From Nocardioides aquaticus (lineage in GTDB: Bacteria; Actinomycetota; Actinomycetes; Propionibacteriales; Nocardioidaceae), in assembly GCF_018459925.1 (NCBI RefSeq), contig NZ_CP075371.1, positions 4,516,815-4,580,814 of the forward strand: DNA of 64,000 nucleotides, read 5' to 3'. Each line of letters opens with the position of its first letter. The stretch's first letter is position 1. Positions 9,075-20,975 of the stretch are shown here, one piece after another. The translations under genes and the position numbers were made by a program. The notes under the pieces were generated by a model. It saw only the letters and a program-made list of their open reading frames with translations, was not told where the DNA came from and searched no databases.

Positions 9075-9920
9075 TCAGAGCGTGGGCAGCCAGTCCACCT
9101 GACCGGCCAGCACGGCGTACCCGACGAAGGCGCCGATGTCGAGGAACGTGTGGGCGACCACCAGCGGGGTGACCCGCTGCCAGCGGCGGTAGAGCCAGCC
9201 GAAGAGCAGCCCCATCGCGAGGTTGCCGACGAACCCGCCGAGGCCCTGGTAGAGGTGGTAGCTGCCGCGCAGCAGGGCGGCCAGCCCGATCGCGCTCGCG
9301 TCGCCGAGGCCGGCCTGGCGCAGCCGGACCTGGACGAACCCGAGCACCACGAACTCCTCCACCACGGAGTTCTGCAGCGCCGAGAGGACCAGCACGGGGT
9401 AGCGCCACCACTCCTCGGGCAGGCCCTGGGCGACCACGGTGAGGTTCGTGCCGAGCGCGAAGGTCGCCAGGTAGAACACCACGCCCAGCGACCCGACGCC
9501 GAGCGCGATCACCGCGCCGGAGCCGAGGTCGCGCCACCCGGCGCCGCGGAACCACACCTCGCGCACCCGGGTGCCCGAGCGGACGAGGAGGTAGGCGCAC
9601 AGCAGCACCGGGACGACCGCGAACCCCATCCGCAGCAGCTGGTAGGCGAGGTCGAACCACGGACGGTCCGGCGTGACCGAGGTGTTCAGCGTGGCGGCCT
9701 GCTCCGACAGCGCACCCGGTGCCGTGACGGCCTCCAGCAGGTTCACCACGGAGTAGACCGCGGAGCGGCCCAGCGAGAGCAGCAGCACCAGCACGACCTC
9801 GAGGACCAGCACCGCCCGGGCCAGCTCGGGCACGCCTCCCGGGACGGGGCTGTCGCGGCGCAGCGCGGCCCGGGCGCGGGCCAGGCGGGGGGTCCGGGTC
9901 GTCGCGGCGGCAGTGGTCAC
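9075..9920 (-). CDS. CPBP-family intramembrane metalloprotease-like protein
   Basis: A 281-residue protein with about eight membrane helices of the CPBP (Abi, Rce1-like) family. Motif 1 reads VVEEFVVLGF, motif 2 GSYHLYQG and motif 3 VAHTFLDI. The two glutamates and both histidines expected at the active site are present, but the usual Arg of EExxxR is Leu. It may therefore be an altered protease or a non-proteolytic member. The GTG at 9920 is chosen because it directly precedes a charged N-terminal tail and the first helix. It follows the AcoR-like regulator on the same strand with a 59-base gap. Confidence 0.78.
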   Translation of the reverse strand: MTTAAATTRTPRLARARAALRRDSPVPGGVPELARAVLVLEVVLVLLLSLGRSAVYSVVNLLEAVTAPGALSEQAATLNTSVTPDRPWFDLAYQLLRMGFAVVPVLLCAYLLVRSGTRVREVWFRGAGWRDLGSGAVIALGVGSLGVVFYLATFALGTNLTVVAQGLPEEWWRYPVLVLSALQNSVVEEFVVLGFVQVRLRQAGLGDASAIGLAALLRGSYHLYQGLGGFVGNLAMGLLFGWLYRRWQRVTPLVVAHTFLDIGAFVGYAVLAGQVDWLPTL

Positions 9921-9979
9921 CGGACCAGGATGCCCGGGGTGGCTGAGAGACCGGTGAGCGCCGGGGCCGGGTGGGTAGG

Positions 9980-11596
9980 TCAGTACGCCGTGATCCGCAG
10001 CGTCCGGAGCTTGGCGTAGAGGGTCGTGCGCGAGATGCCCAGCGCCGCCGCGGCCCGGACCTTGTTGCCGCCGTGCTGGTCGAGCGCGGCCACGATCGCG
10101 TCGCGCTCGGCGCGCTCCAGCGGGGCGAGGGTGCGGGCGCCGTCGCGGGAGCGGTACGCCTCGGGCAGGTGGTCCACGGTGATCGGGCCGAGCCCACGAT
10201 CCCGGACGGCGTGCTCGAGCACGGCGCGCAGCTCGCGCAGGTTGCCCGGCCAGGACTGGGCGCCGAGCGCGGCCAGGGCGGAGGGGGCGAGGTGGACCGA
10301 GGCGTCGCAGCCGAGGTCGACCAGCTGGGTCGCGACCAGGTCGGGTAGGTCGGCGGTGCGGGCGGCCAGCGGCGCCAGCTCGGTGCGGTCGGTGCAGGCC
10401 GAGACCAGTGCCGCGGCCCGGCCGACGAGGTCGTCGACCGGCCCCGAGATCAGCACCACCCGGGGCGCCGTCGCGGTGGCGACGTGGGAGGCCACGAGGT
10501 CGACGAGGTGGTCGGGGAGCAGGTCGACCCCGTCCACGCAGACCGTGCCCTGCCCGGCCCGGACCAGGGAGGCGAAGTCGCGCGACCACGCCTGCGGGCC
10601 GTCGAGCAGGGCGCGCGCCGCGGTCAGCACCGCCACCCGGTGGTCGCCGGCGAGCCGGGCGGCGTACGTGGTGCGGCCGGTGCCCGGCGCGCCCGCGACG
10701 AGCGCGGGGCCGGTCGCGACCCGGCTCACCGGGGTGGTCCGGTTGCGGGGGCTGCGCGGACGGGCCAGCGGCTCGACGTGGACCAGGGACCCGCCGCGGG
10801 TGCGCGGCACGTGCTCCACGCGGACCCGGGCGGCCACCCCGGACTCCAGGGTGATCTCGCGGGACAGCCCGGTGCTGCCGACGTCCTGGGCCAGCATCCG
10901 GAGCAGGGTCAGGTCGACCTGGCCGAGCAGGTCGAGCGCGGTCCGGTTCGACATCGTCAGGTCGTCCAGCATCGCCACGACCGCCCGGCGCCGCCCGGAC
11001 GCGGCCTGGAAGGCGTGCAGCAGCTCGGTCTCGCTGACCCGGCTGCCGTCGAGCAGCCGCTGCTCGATGTCGGCGACCGCCCGGGCGACCACCGGGCGCA
11101 GGAGGGGGTCGGCGGACGTCGCGACGCAGGTGATGTCGAGGACGCCCTCGATCCGGCGGGTGACCGGGTGGAAGATCGGGTGGCCGTAGCAGCTGAAGTC
11201 GCGCAGCGGCACCGCGTAGTGCTCCGAGCCGTGCACCGCGATCCGCTCCCGGGTCTCCAGGACGGTGCCGGGGGCGTTGGTGCCGACCGCCTCCTCGAGC
11301 ATGCTGACCCCGACGGCGACCCCCAGGTCGTCGAAGGCGCGCTCCAGGCCCCGGGTGCCGCACCACCGCTGCGCGACGCGGCCGTCCCGGTCGACCAGCA
11401 GGGTGCTGAAGACGGTCTCGCTGAGCTGGTCGCCGAGGTCGTCGAGCACTGGCGTGGCCGCGGCCATCAGCGGGCTCCGCAGGTCGACCTCGGCGTAGGT
11501 CAGGCCCTGGAGGGCCGAGGCGGGGTCGACGCCGGCGAGACCGGCGCGGCGCCACGAGTCGGCGATCGGTGCGCGCATCTCGTCGGTGAGGCTCAC
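9980..11596 (-). CDS. AcoR-like transcriptional activator (GAF, degenerate AAA, Fis HTH)
   Basis: A 538-residue regulator. The N-terminal half is a GAF-type sensor of the AcoR/MimR group. The middle carries an NTPase-like domain with a P-loop-like GAPGTGRTT near residue 302 but no GAFTGA loop, so it should not contact sigma-54. The C-terminus is a Fis-type helix-turn-helix (NKVRAAAALGISRTTLYAKL, the last 40 residues). Actinobacterial members activate alcohol and ketone metabolism genes with ordinary sigma factors. It is divergently placed from the alcohol dehydrogenase at 11775 and probably controls it. The GTG at 11596 is preceded by a purine-rich GAGGGGG. Confidence 0.82.
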   Translation of the reverse strand: MSLTDEMRAPIADSWRRAGLAGVDPASALQGLTYAEVDLRSPLMAAATPVLDDLGDQLSETVFSTLLVDRDGRVAQRWCGTRGLERAFDDLGVAVGVSMLEEAVGTNAPGTVLETRERIAVHGSEHYAVPLRDFSCYGHPIFHPVTRRIEGVLDITCVATSADPLLRPVVARAVADIEQRLLDGSRVSETELLHAFQAASGRRRAVVAMLDDLTMSNRTALDLLGQVDLTLLRMLAQDVGSTGLSREITLESGVAARVRVEHVPRTRGGSLVHVEPLARPRSPRNRTTPVSRVATGPALVAGAPGTGRTTYAARLAGDHRVAVLTAARALLDGPQAWSRDFASLVRAGQGTVCVDGVDLLPDHLVDLVASHVATATAPRVVLISGPVDDLVGRAAALVSACTDRTELAPLAARTADLPDLVATQLVDLGCDASVHLAPSALAALGAQSWPGNLRELRAVLEHAVRDRGLGPITVDHLPEAYRSRDGARTLAPLERAERDAIVAALDQHGGNKVRAAAALGISRTTLYAKLRTLRITAY

Positions 11597-11633
11597 CGGC
11601 GTCCCCCTCGTGCCTGACGTCCGAGCCGTGCTG

Positions 11634-11728
11634 GTGTGGTCGCGGTCACAGTAGCCCGCGGTCCCGACCGCCTGTCCAGAACCTGAACACCCGTGCGCCC
11701 CACGACCTGCGACGGTGACCGGAGTCAC
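11634..11728. promoter_or_regulatory. Candidate operators between AcoR-like regulator and dehydrogenase
   Basis: The divergent intergenic region holds two short palindromes: a TGTG-N8-CACA element near 11637-11652 and GTGAC-CGGA-GTCAC at 11715-11728. Either could bind the AcoR-like activator upstream of the dehydrogenase gene. Both are short, so support is weak. Confidence 0.25.
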
Positions 11729-11774
11729 AGCGTCGCGGACCGCGGCGTACCGGTCCCCGACCCGAGGAGCACGC

Positions 11775-12887
11775 ATGAAGACCCAGGCCGCCGTCGTCTA
11801 CGAAGCAGGCAAGCGCATCGAGATCGAGGAGCTGACCCTCGACAAGCCCCAGGCGGGCGAGGTCCTCATCCGCTACACCCACGCCGGGCTCTGCCACTCC
11901 GACGTGCACATCGCCCACGGCGACCTCGAGGCCCGGCTGCCGATGGTGCTCGGCCACGAGGGCGCCGGGATCATCGAGGAGGTCGGCCCGGGCGTGACCC
12001 GCGTGAAGGTCGGCGACCACGTGGTCTGCTCCTTCATCCCCAACTGCGGGTCCTGCCGCTACTGCGCCAACGGCCAGCAGTCGATCTGCGACATGGGCGC
12101 GACCATCCTCGAGGGCTACCTGCCCGGCGAGCGGTTCCCGATCACCGGCCCCCGGGGGCAGTACGGCGCGATGTGCATGCTCGGCACCTTCAGCCAGTAC
12201 GGCGTGATCCACCAGAACTCCTGCGTCCCGGTCGACGACGACCTCCCGCTCGACAAGGCCGTGCTCGTCGGCTGCGGCGTGCCGACCGGCTGGGGCTCGG
12301 CGGTCAACACCGCCGACGTCAAGGCCGGCCAGACCGTCGTGGTGATCGGCGTCGGCGGCATCGGCATCAACGCCGTGCAGGGCGCCGCCCTCTCGGGCGC
12401 GAAGAACGTGATCGCGGTCGACCCGCTGGCCAACAAGCGCGAGAAGGCGATGGAGCTGGGCGCCACCCACGCGTTCGCCAGCACCGGCGAGGCGATGGAG
12501 ACGCTGACCAACCTGACCCGCGGCCAGATGGCCGACTCCGCCATCCTGACCCCCGGCCTGATGACCTCCGAGATCGTCGGCGAGGGCTTCAACGCCGTCG
12601 GCAAGGGCGGCGTGGTCGTGCTCACCGGTCTCAACAAGCTCGACGAGATGAACATCCAGCTGCCCGGTTCGGTGATGACGCTCTACCGCAAGCAGCTCAA
12701 GGGCAGCCTGTTCGGCGACTGCAACCCGACCACCGACATCCCCCGGATCCTCGGCCTCTACCAGTCCGGCGACATCAAGCTCGACGAGATCATCACCAGG
12801 ACCTACACCCTGGACCAGGTCAACGAGGGCTACGACGACCTGCTCAACGGCGAGAACGTCCGCGGCGTCGTCGTCCACAGCCACTGA
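11775..12887 (+). CDS. NDMA-dependent (mycofactocin-type) zinc alcohol dehydrogenase
   Basis: A 370-residue medium-chain zinc alcohol dehydrogenase. Catalytic-zinc ligands are in GLCHSD and GHEGAG; structural-zinc cysteines are in CGSCRYC and a following Cys. The nucleotide-binding loop is VIGVGGIGINAV. Its sequence resembles the NDMA-dependent group, in which NAD(H) is bound tightly and re-oxidised by mycofactocin. If so, mft genes should exist elsewhere in the genome. The ATG at 11775 has GAGGAG upstream. It is divergent from its probable activator and 38 bases upstream of moxR, suggesting an operon. Confidence 0.85.
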   Translation: MKTQAAVVYEAGKRIEIEELTLDKPQAGEVLIRYTHAGLCHSDVHIAHGDLEARLPMVLGHEGAGIIEEVGPGVTRVKVGDHVVCSFIPNCGSCRYCANGQQSICDMGATILEGYLPGERFPITGPRGQYGAMCMLGTFSQYGVIHQNSCVPVDDDLPLDKAVLVGCGVPTGWGSAVNTADVKAGQTVVVIGVGGIGINAVQGAALSGAKNVIAVDPLANKREKAMELGATHAFASTGEAMETLTNLTRGQMADSAILTPGLMTSEIVGEGFNAVGKGGVVVLTGLNKLDEMNIQLPGSVMTLYRKQLKGSLFGDCNPTTDIPRILGLYQSGDIKLDEIITRTYTLDQVNEGYDDLLNGENVRGVVVHSH

Positions 12888-12925
12888 CCATCGACGGTCC
12901 TGGACAGCGAGGAGAACCCACACCG

Positions 12926-13846
12926 ATGACGAGACTCCCCTCCGGGGCGGCGGGCTCGACCCCCGCCCCGGAGGTGGTCGGCCGGGCGCGGGAGAGCGAG
13001 CTGCTCGAGGCCGCGCTGCGCAGCGGCGCCCACGTCGTGCTGGAGGGCCCCCCGGGCACCGGCAAGTCGACGCTGCTGCGCGAGGTCGCCCGCCGCCGTG
13101 ACTCCGCCTTCGTCCTCGTCGAGGGCAACGCCGAGCTGACGCCCGCCCGACTGGTGGGCCACTTCGACCCCGCCCTCGTGCTCGAGCGCGGCTACGCCGT
13201 CGACGTCTTCGTCGACGGCCCCCTGCTCGACGCCCTGCGCGAGGGCGGGCTGCTCTACGTCGAGGAGCTCAACCGGGTCCCCGAGGAGACGCTGAACACC
13301 CTGCTCACGGTGATGTCCGAGCGCGAGATCACCGTCCCGCGGCTCGGGGTCGTCCGGGCCGAGCCCGGGTTCGGCATGGTCGCCGCGATGAACCCGTACG
13401 ACGCCGTGGGCACCGCCCGCGTCTCCAGCGCCGTCTACGACCGGACCTGCCGGATCACCATGGGCTACCAGTCCGCGGAGGCCGAGGAGCAGATCGTGGC
13501 CGGGCGGTGCCCGCTGCCCTCGCCCGGGTGGGGCGCGGCCGCGGTCGCGCTGGTGCGGGCCACCCGCAGCCACCCGGAGATCCGGGTGGGGTCCTCGGTA
13601 CGGGGCGCGATCGACCTCGCCGGCATGGCCCACGAGCTCGCGCGCTCGCGCGGCGTCGCGCCCGACGACTGGGACGCCGGCCTGGACTCCGCGCTGGTGG
13701 CGCTGAGCGGGCGGGTCCGGGTCGACGAGGCGTCGCAGCGGACGGCCGAGCAGGTCATCGAGGAGCTCTACGTCGAGCACTTCGGTCCCCGCCCCGAGGA
13801 CGGCTCCGACGAGCGCGGGGAGGGCGAGCCACCGGGGGAAGCCTGA
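12926..13846 (+). CDS. MoxR-type AAA ATPase
   Basis: A 306-residue AAA+ ATPase of the MoxR chaperone family, which usually works with a von Willebrand A partner to load metals or assemble enzymes. Walker A is EGPPGTGKST near residue 45; the Walker B region is LLYVEELNRV, with Glu-Glu instead of the more usual Asp-Glu. Sensor 1 is MNPYD. The ATG at 12926 has GGAG upstream. The VWA gene follows directly, and together with the dehydrogenase this resembles a dehydrogenase-plus-maturation module. The stop at 13844-13846 may itself be an artefact of a missing base (see findings). Confidence 0.88.
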   Translation: MTRLPSGAAGSTPAPEVVGRARESELLEAALRSGAHVVLEGPPGTGKSTLLREVARRRDSAFVLVEGNAELTPARLVGHFDPALVLERGYAVDVFVDGPLLDALREGGLLYVEELNRVPEETLNTLLTVMSEREITVPRLGVVRAEPGFGMVAAMNPYDAVGTARVSSAVYDRTCRITMGYQSAEAEEQIVAGRCPLPSPGWGAAAVALVRATRSHPEIRVGSSVRGAIDLAGMAHELARSRGVAPDDWDAGLDSALVALSGRVRVDEASQRTAEQVIEELYVEHFGPRPEDGSDERGEGEPPGEA

Positions 13847-14816
13847 GCCCGCCCCCCGCCGGGGCGGGCCCCTCCGCCGCGCCGCCGACCCCCGCCCCGG
13901 GCGAGCCGCGCGAGTCACGCCGCGGGCGCCCCGAGCGCTCCACCCCGCGGGCCGAGCTGTCCGGCCACGCCCGCTTCGCCGAGCTCTCCCCCGAGCTCGG
14001 CGAGCTCGACGTCGACGCGCTCCGTGAGGCGCTCGGCGAGGACCCCGACGAGGTGCTGCCGCTGCTCGCCGCGATGAGCCGGGCCACCGACGAGCAGCTG
14101 CGCGCCAAGGTCCAGGCCCTGGTCCCGCGCCTGGTGCTGGACCGTGCCCGGTCGGGGTCGCGGGGCGTACGGGGTCCGGCCGGCTGCGGCGGCGCCCGGC
14201 GCACCTGGGCGGCGACCTGGACGTCGACGCCTCCCTGGAGGCGATCGCGGGCGCGCGCGCCGCCGGCGCCCGGCCGTCGCTGGAGGACCTCACCGCCACC
14301 TCGTGGCAGCGTCCCGACACCGCGGTCTGCCTGCTCCTGGACCGGTCGGGCTCGATGGACGGCCCGCGCCTGGTCACCGCGGCGATGGCGGCCGCCGCGG
14401 TCGCGCTGCGCTCCTCGGGCGAGCTGGCCGTGGTCGCCTTCGACCGGCGCGCCGAGGTGGTGGTCGAGCTGCTGGCGCCCGTGCCCCCGCTGCGGACCGT
14501 CGAGCGGGTGCTCGGCCTGCGTGGTCACGGGATGACGTCGCTGGACGCGGCGCTGCGGGCCGCGCGCGACCAGCTGGCGCCGGCCCGGGCGGCCCGGAGG
14601 GTCACGGTGCTGCTCTCGGACTGCCGCGCCACCGACGACCTCGACCCCACCGCCGCGGCCCGGGCGCTGGACGAGCTGGTGGTGCTTGCCCCGGCGTCCG
14701 ACGACGAGGAGGCCCGCCGCTTCGCGCGGTCCGTCGACGCCCGGGTGGCCAGCATCGAGCGCCTGGACGACCTGCCGCCGGCGCTCGACCTGCTGCTGGG
14801 GGACGGTTCGGGCTGA
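13843..14816 (+). pseudogene. VWA-domain protein, frameshifted, start unclear
   Basis: Partner of MoxR; about 324 residues if repaired. The first segment (AELSGHARFAEL onwards, ending near 14165) and the VWA segment (HLGGDLDVDASLEAI onwards, with the MIDAS-type DRSGSMDG near 14340) are in different frames. One added base in the G runs at 14162-14165 or 14171-14174 joins them. No ATG, GTG or TTG precedes the first conserved segment in frame; the only near-start is a CTG at 13843 overlapping the moxR stop. The broken frame probably reflects a sequencing error rather than gene decay, because both halves are well conserved. Confidence 0.7.
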
Positions 14817-14870
14817 GTCGACCGGCTGGGGGCGGGTCGGTGGGCGGTGCTTGACGGGCAGGTCTCGACC

Positions 14871-16418
14871 TCAGCCCGCCCCGAACGCCCGCAGCCGCTT
14901 GCGGTCGAGCTTGCCCACCGAGGTGAGCGGGATCTGCTCGACCACGTGGACCTCGCGGGGGTACTTCACCGCGGAGAGGTGCTCGCGGGCGTACGCGCGC
15001 ACGGCGTCGGGGTCCAGCGCCGCGCCGGCGGCCGGCTGGACGTAGGCCACGACCTCCTCGCCGTGGACGTCGTCGGGGCGACCCACGACGGCGGCGTTGG
15101 CGATGTCGGGGTGGGCCATCAGGACCTCCTCGACGTCACGGGGGTAGACGTTGAAGCCGCCGCGGATGATCAGGTCCTTGATCCGGTCGACGACGTAGAG
15201 GTAGCCGTCGGCGTCGACCCGGCCGACGTCGCCGGTGTGCAGCCACCCGTCGCGCAGCGTGCTGGCGGTCGCGTCCGGTGCCTGCCAGTAGCCCTGCATC
15301 AGCGACGGGCCCTGGACGCAGATCTCCCCGTCCTCCCCGGTCGGCACCTCGCGACCGTCGGGCGCGGTGATCCTCAGGGAGATGCCGTGCACCGGTCGGC
15401 CCACGCTCCCCCGCCGTACCGCCCCGAGCGGGGTGCTGGAGATCAGCGCCGCGGTCTCGGTGCAGCCGTAGCCCTCGGCGACCTCGACGTGCGGCAGCCG
15501 GCGGGCCAGCTGCTCGACGACCTCCTCGGCCAGCGGGGCGCTGCCCGAGGAGAGCCGCTGCAGGGCGGACAGGTCGTGCTCCTCCAGCGGCTGGGTGAGC
15601 AGCGAGCGGAGCATCGCCGGGACCACGGGGCCGACGTGCACGCCCTCGGAGGCCACCAGGCGGAGGTAGGCGGCGGGCTCGAACCACCGCATCAGCACGG
15701 TCGTCCCGGCCTGGGTGGCGTGCAGGCCCATCGTCGAGACCATCAGCCCGAAGACGTGGGCCAGCGGCAGCGGCAGGATCGAGACGGTGTGCCCCGGGTC
15801 GGTGGAGTTCAGCACCGACGCCCACGCGGCCGCCGACAGCGCGTCGTGGCTGAGCATGACGCCCTTGGACCGCCCGGTGGTCCCGCCGGTGTAGAGCAGC
15901 GCCCCCAGCCCGGTCGGGTCGACGTCGGCGGGCGCGGCCTCGTCCTGGCCGACCAGGTCGGCGAAGGCGACCGTGCCCTCGACCGGCTCCCCCGCGACGA
16001 CGACGTGCCGGAGGGTCGCCACCCCGCGGGCTGCGCCGAGGACCTTGCCGGCGAACTCCGGGGTGGTCACCACGACCACCGCCTCGCTGTCCACCAGGAC
16101 GTGGCGCAGCTCGTCCTCGCTGACCAGGAACAGCACCGGGGTGGTGACCGCGCCCAGCCACCAGACCGCCTGGTAGCTCACGGTGACCTCGGGGCAGTTG
16201 GCCATCAGCACCACCACCCGGTCGCCGGGCCGCACGCCCAGCCCGGCCAGCCCGCCGGCCACGGCCCGGGCCTGGCGGCCCAGCTCGGCCGAGGTCCACC
16301 GCGCGCCCTCGAAGACGGTGGTCGTGTCCTCGCCCCACCGCTCCCAGGCGTCGGCGGCCAGCCGCGCCAGCGGCCGCCCGGTCGGACTGGTCAGCATCTG
16401 CGACGGCTCCACGACCAC
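14871..16418 (-). CDS. Long-chain fatty-acid-CoA ligase (AMP-forming)
   Basis: A 515-residue ANL-superfamily enzyme that activates a carboxylic acid to its CoA thioester through an acyl-adenylate. Motifs in order are YTGGTTGRSKGVMLSH (P-loop-like, near residue 170), GYGCTETA (near 310), GWLHTGDVG (near 400), the hinge DRIKDLIIRGGFNVYP, and the catalytic Lys in VGKLDRK near the C-terminus. The length is standard for medium- or long-chain acyl ligases; substrate length cannot be told. The GTG at 16418 has GAGAGGGAG upstream. It is convergent with the VWA gene and not obviously in an operon. Confidence 0.9.
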   Translation of the reverse strand: MVVEPSQMLTSPTGRPLARLAADAWERWGEDTTTVFEGARWTSAELGRQARAVAGGLAGLGVRPGDRVVVLMANCPEVTVSYQAVWWLGAVTTPVLFLVSEDELRHVLVDSEAVVVVTTPEFAGKVLGAARGVATLRHVVVAGEPVEGTVAFADLVGQDEAAPADVDPTGLGALLYTGGTTGRSKGVMLSHDALSAAAWASVLNSTDPGHTVSILPLPLAHVFGLMVSTMGLHATQAGTTVLMRWFEPAAYLRLVASEGVHVGPVVPAMLRSLLTQPLEEHDLSALQRLSSGSAPLAEEVVEQLARRLPHVEVAEGYGCTETAALISSTPLGAVRRGSVGRPVHGISLRITAPDGREVPTGEDGEICVQGPSLMQGYWQAPDATASTLRDGWLHTGDVGRVDADGYLYVVDRIKDLIIRGGFNVYPRDVEEVLMAHPDIANAAVVGRPDDVHGEEVVAYVQPAAGAALDPDAVRAYAREHLSAVKYPREVHVVEQIPLTSVGKLDRKRLRAFGAG

Positions 16419-16567
16419 GCTCCCTCTCGCCCCGGCCGACCTCGTCGTCGACCCCGGCGAACCTACCCCCGGTCGACGTCCGGGAGCCGGGAACGCGCCT
16501 CGACGACGGGGCCGTTCCGACCGCCAGGCGGGACCTCCGCCCTGTCGCGGCTCCCTAGGATCCGAGC

Positions 16568-18039
16568 ATGAGCTGGACGGCGATGGTCACCGCGGTGCTG
16601 CTCGCGACCGAGTACGTCCTGAAGCTCGCCGCCGTGGGCACCGTGCCCGAGGGCCGCCGGCCGGCGTCGTCGTCGGCCTGGCTGCTGCTCATCCTCTTCG
16701 TGCCGGTGGTCGGGTTCCCGCTCTACTGGATGATCGGCAGCCCGTGGGTGCGCGGGCGCCGGATCGAGGTCCAGCGCCAGGCCACCGGCTTCATCGGCGA
16801 GCAGACCCGGACGCTGCCGACGGTGCCGTGGGGCGCGGAGCCCTCACCGGGGCTGGCCAGCATCCTGCGGATGAACCGGCACCTGACCGGCATCCCGTGC
16901 GTGACCGGGGCCGACGAGGGCCTGTTCGGCGACACCGCCGAGACGTTCGCGGCGATGACCGGGGCGGTGGCGGACGCACGGTGCTACGTCCAGGTCGAGT
17001 TCTACATCGCCTCCTGGGACGAGGCCACCGACGCCTTCTTCACCGCGCTCTGCGCGGCCGCAGGCCGCGGGGTCGAGGTGCGGATGCTGATGGACCACCT
17101 CGGCTCCCGCTCGTACCCCGGCTGGAAGGAGCTGCAGCGGCGGCTGACCGCGGCCGGCGTCGCGTGGGAGCTGATGATGCCGATCCGCCCCCTGCGCCGG
17201 CAGTGGCGCCGCCCGGACCTGCGCAACCACCGCAAGCTGCTCGTCGTGGACGGCGAGACCGCGTTCGTGGGCTCGCACAACCTGATCGGGCCGGCGTACG
17301 GCAGCGCCCGCAACGCCCGCGAGGGGCGGCGGTGGAAGGACCTGACCCTGCAGGTCAGCGGTGACGTGGTGCTGTCGGTGGAGGCCGTCTTCGCGACCGA
17401 CTGGTACACCGAGACCGGGCAGGTGCTCGACTTCGAGACCCACTTCGTCGACAAGCCCGACCTGCTGCCGGGCGACCTCGACGGGCGGGCGAACGCGATG
17501 CAGGTGGTGGCCTCGGGGCCGGGCTCCCCAGCGAGCCGAACCTGCGCCTGTTCACCTCGCTGGTGCACCTGGCCACCGAGCACGTCTCGATCACCAGCCC
17601 CTACTTCGTGCCGGACGAGGCGCTGCTGTCGGCGATCACCACCGCGGCCCATCGCGGGGTCCGGGTGGAGCTGTTCGTGGGCGAGGAGGCCGACCAGTTC
17701 CTGGTCGGGCACGCCCAGCGGTCCTACTACAGCGGCCTGCTCGAGGCCGGGGTGGTCATCCACCTCTACCCGGCGCCGGCGGTGCTGCACGCGAAGTACC
17801 TCACCGTCGACGACACGGTCGGGGTGATCGGCTCGTCCAACATGGACTTCCGCTCGTTCGCGCTCACCTACGAGGTGATGCTGCTCGGCTTCGGCGGCGC
17901 CCTGGTGCGCCGGCTGCAGGAGCACGACGACGAGCAGCGCGCGGCGTCGCGGGTGCTGACGGTCGCCGAGTGGCAGCAGCGTCCGTGGCACCGGCGCTAC
18001 GTCGACAACGTGTGCCGGCTGACGGCCGCCCTGATGTGA
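16568..18039 (+). pseudogene. Cardiolipin synthase-like phospholipase D, frameshifted
   Basis: Membrane enzyme of the phospholipase D superfamily, about 490 residues if repaired. Two N-terminal membrane helices precede two PLD domains. The first HKD motif is HRKLLVVDG near residue 221 and the second HAKYLTVDD lies near 17790, each followed by the GS.N element (GSHN, GSSNMD). This layout is that of bacterial cardiolipin synthase. The frame breaks at a run of four C at 17526-17529; a fifth C gives an uninterrupted GPGSPSEPNLRLFTSLV. Both halves keep all catalytic residues, so the break is probably a sequencing error. Confidence 0.82.
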
Positions 18040-18066
18040 GCACGGACGGGGTACGTCCGGGACCGG

Positions 18067-20430
<2,364 letters not shown>

Positions 20431-20438
20431 GGCGATCG

Positions 20439-20975
20439 TCAGTGTCCTGCGGCGCGGGGGTCGGTGTCGAGGGCCGCCCACAGGAGGCTGTCGCGCCACA
20501 CGCCGCGGGCCAGGAGGTGGCCGCGCATCCGGCCCTCAAGGAGCAGGCCCGCCTTCGCCAGCACCCGGGCCGAGGCGGTGTTGTCGGGGTGGCAGGTGGC
20601 CTCCACGCGGCGGATCCCGTGCTCCTCGAAGGCGCGCGCCACCAGCCAGGTCGCCACCTCGGTGCCGTACCCGACGCCCTGGTGGGAGGGACCGACCAGG
20701 TAGCCGACCCGGGCCCGCCGGTGCGTCGCGCTGACGACGTCGAGGCTCGCCGAGCCGATGCCCGTGCCGTCGGCCAGGGTCACCGCCCAGGTCCAGGGCG
20801 ACGGCGCCGCGCCCTCCGCGGTGGCCTCGCCCAGGAACGCGGCGGTGTCGTCGTCGCTGTTCGGGCCCCAGTCGGTGTAGCGGGTGACGACCGGGTCCGA
20901 GGCGATCGGGTGCAGCCAGGCGTGGTCGGCGCCCACGAACGGCCGGAACCGCAACCGGGCCGTCGTGAGGCTCAT
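20439..20975 (-). CDS. GNAT acetyltransferase (RimJ/RimL-like)
   Basis: A 178-residue acetyl-CoA-dependent N-acetyltransferase. The N-terminus MSLTTARLRFRPF is typical of the RimJ/RimL subgroup that acetylates protein N-termini or small amines. The acetyl-CoA loop GPSHQGVGYGTE lies near residue 97 and the downstream HPDNTASARVLAKAGL is the usual C-terminal motif. Its ATG overlaps the TGA of the TetR gene upstream (ATGA), and the UvrA-like gene begins 8 bases further on. The hydrolase, TetR, GNAT and UvrA-like genes thus form one leftward unit. Confidence 0.87.
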   Translation of the reverse strand: MSLTTARLRFRPFVGADHAWLHPIASDPVVTRYTDWGPNSDDDTAAFLGEATAEGAAPSPWTWAVTLADGTGIGSASLDVVSATHRRARVGYLVGPSHQGVGYGTEVATWLVARAFEEHGIRRVEATCHPDNTASARVLAKAGLLLEGRMRGHLLARGVWRDSLLWAALDTDPRAAGH

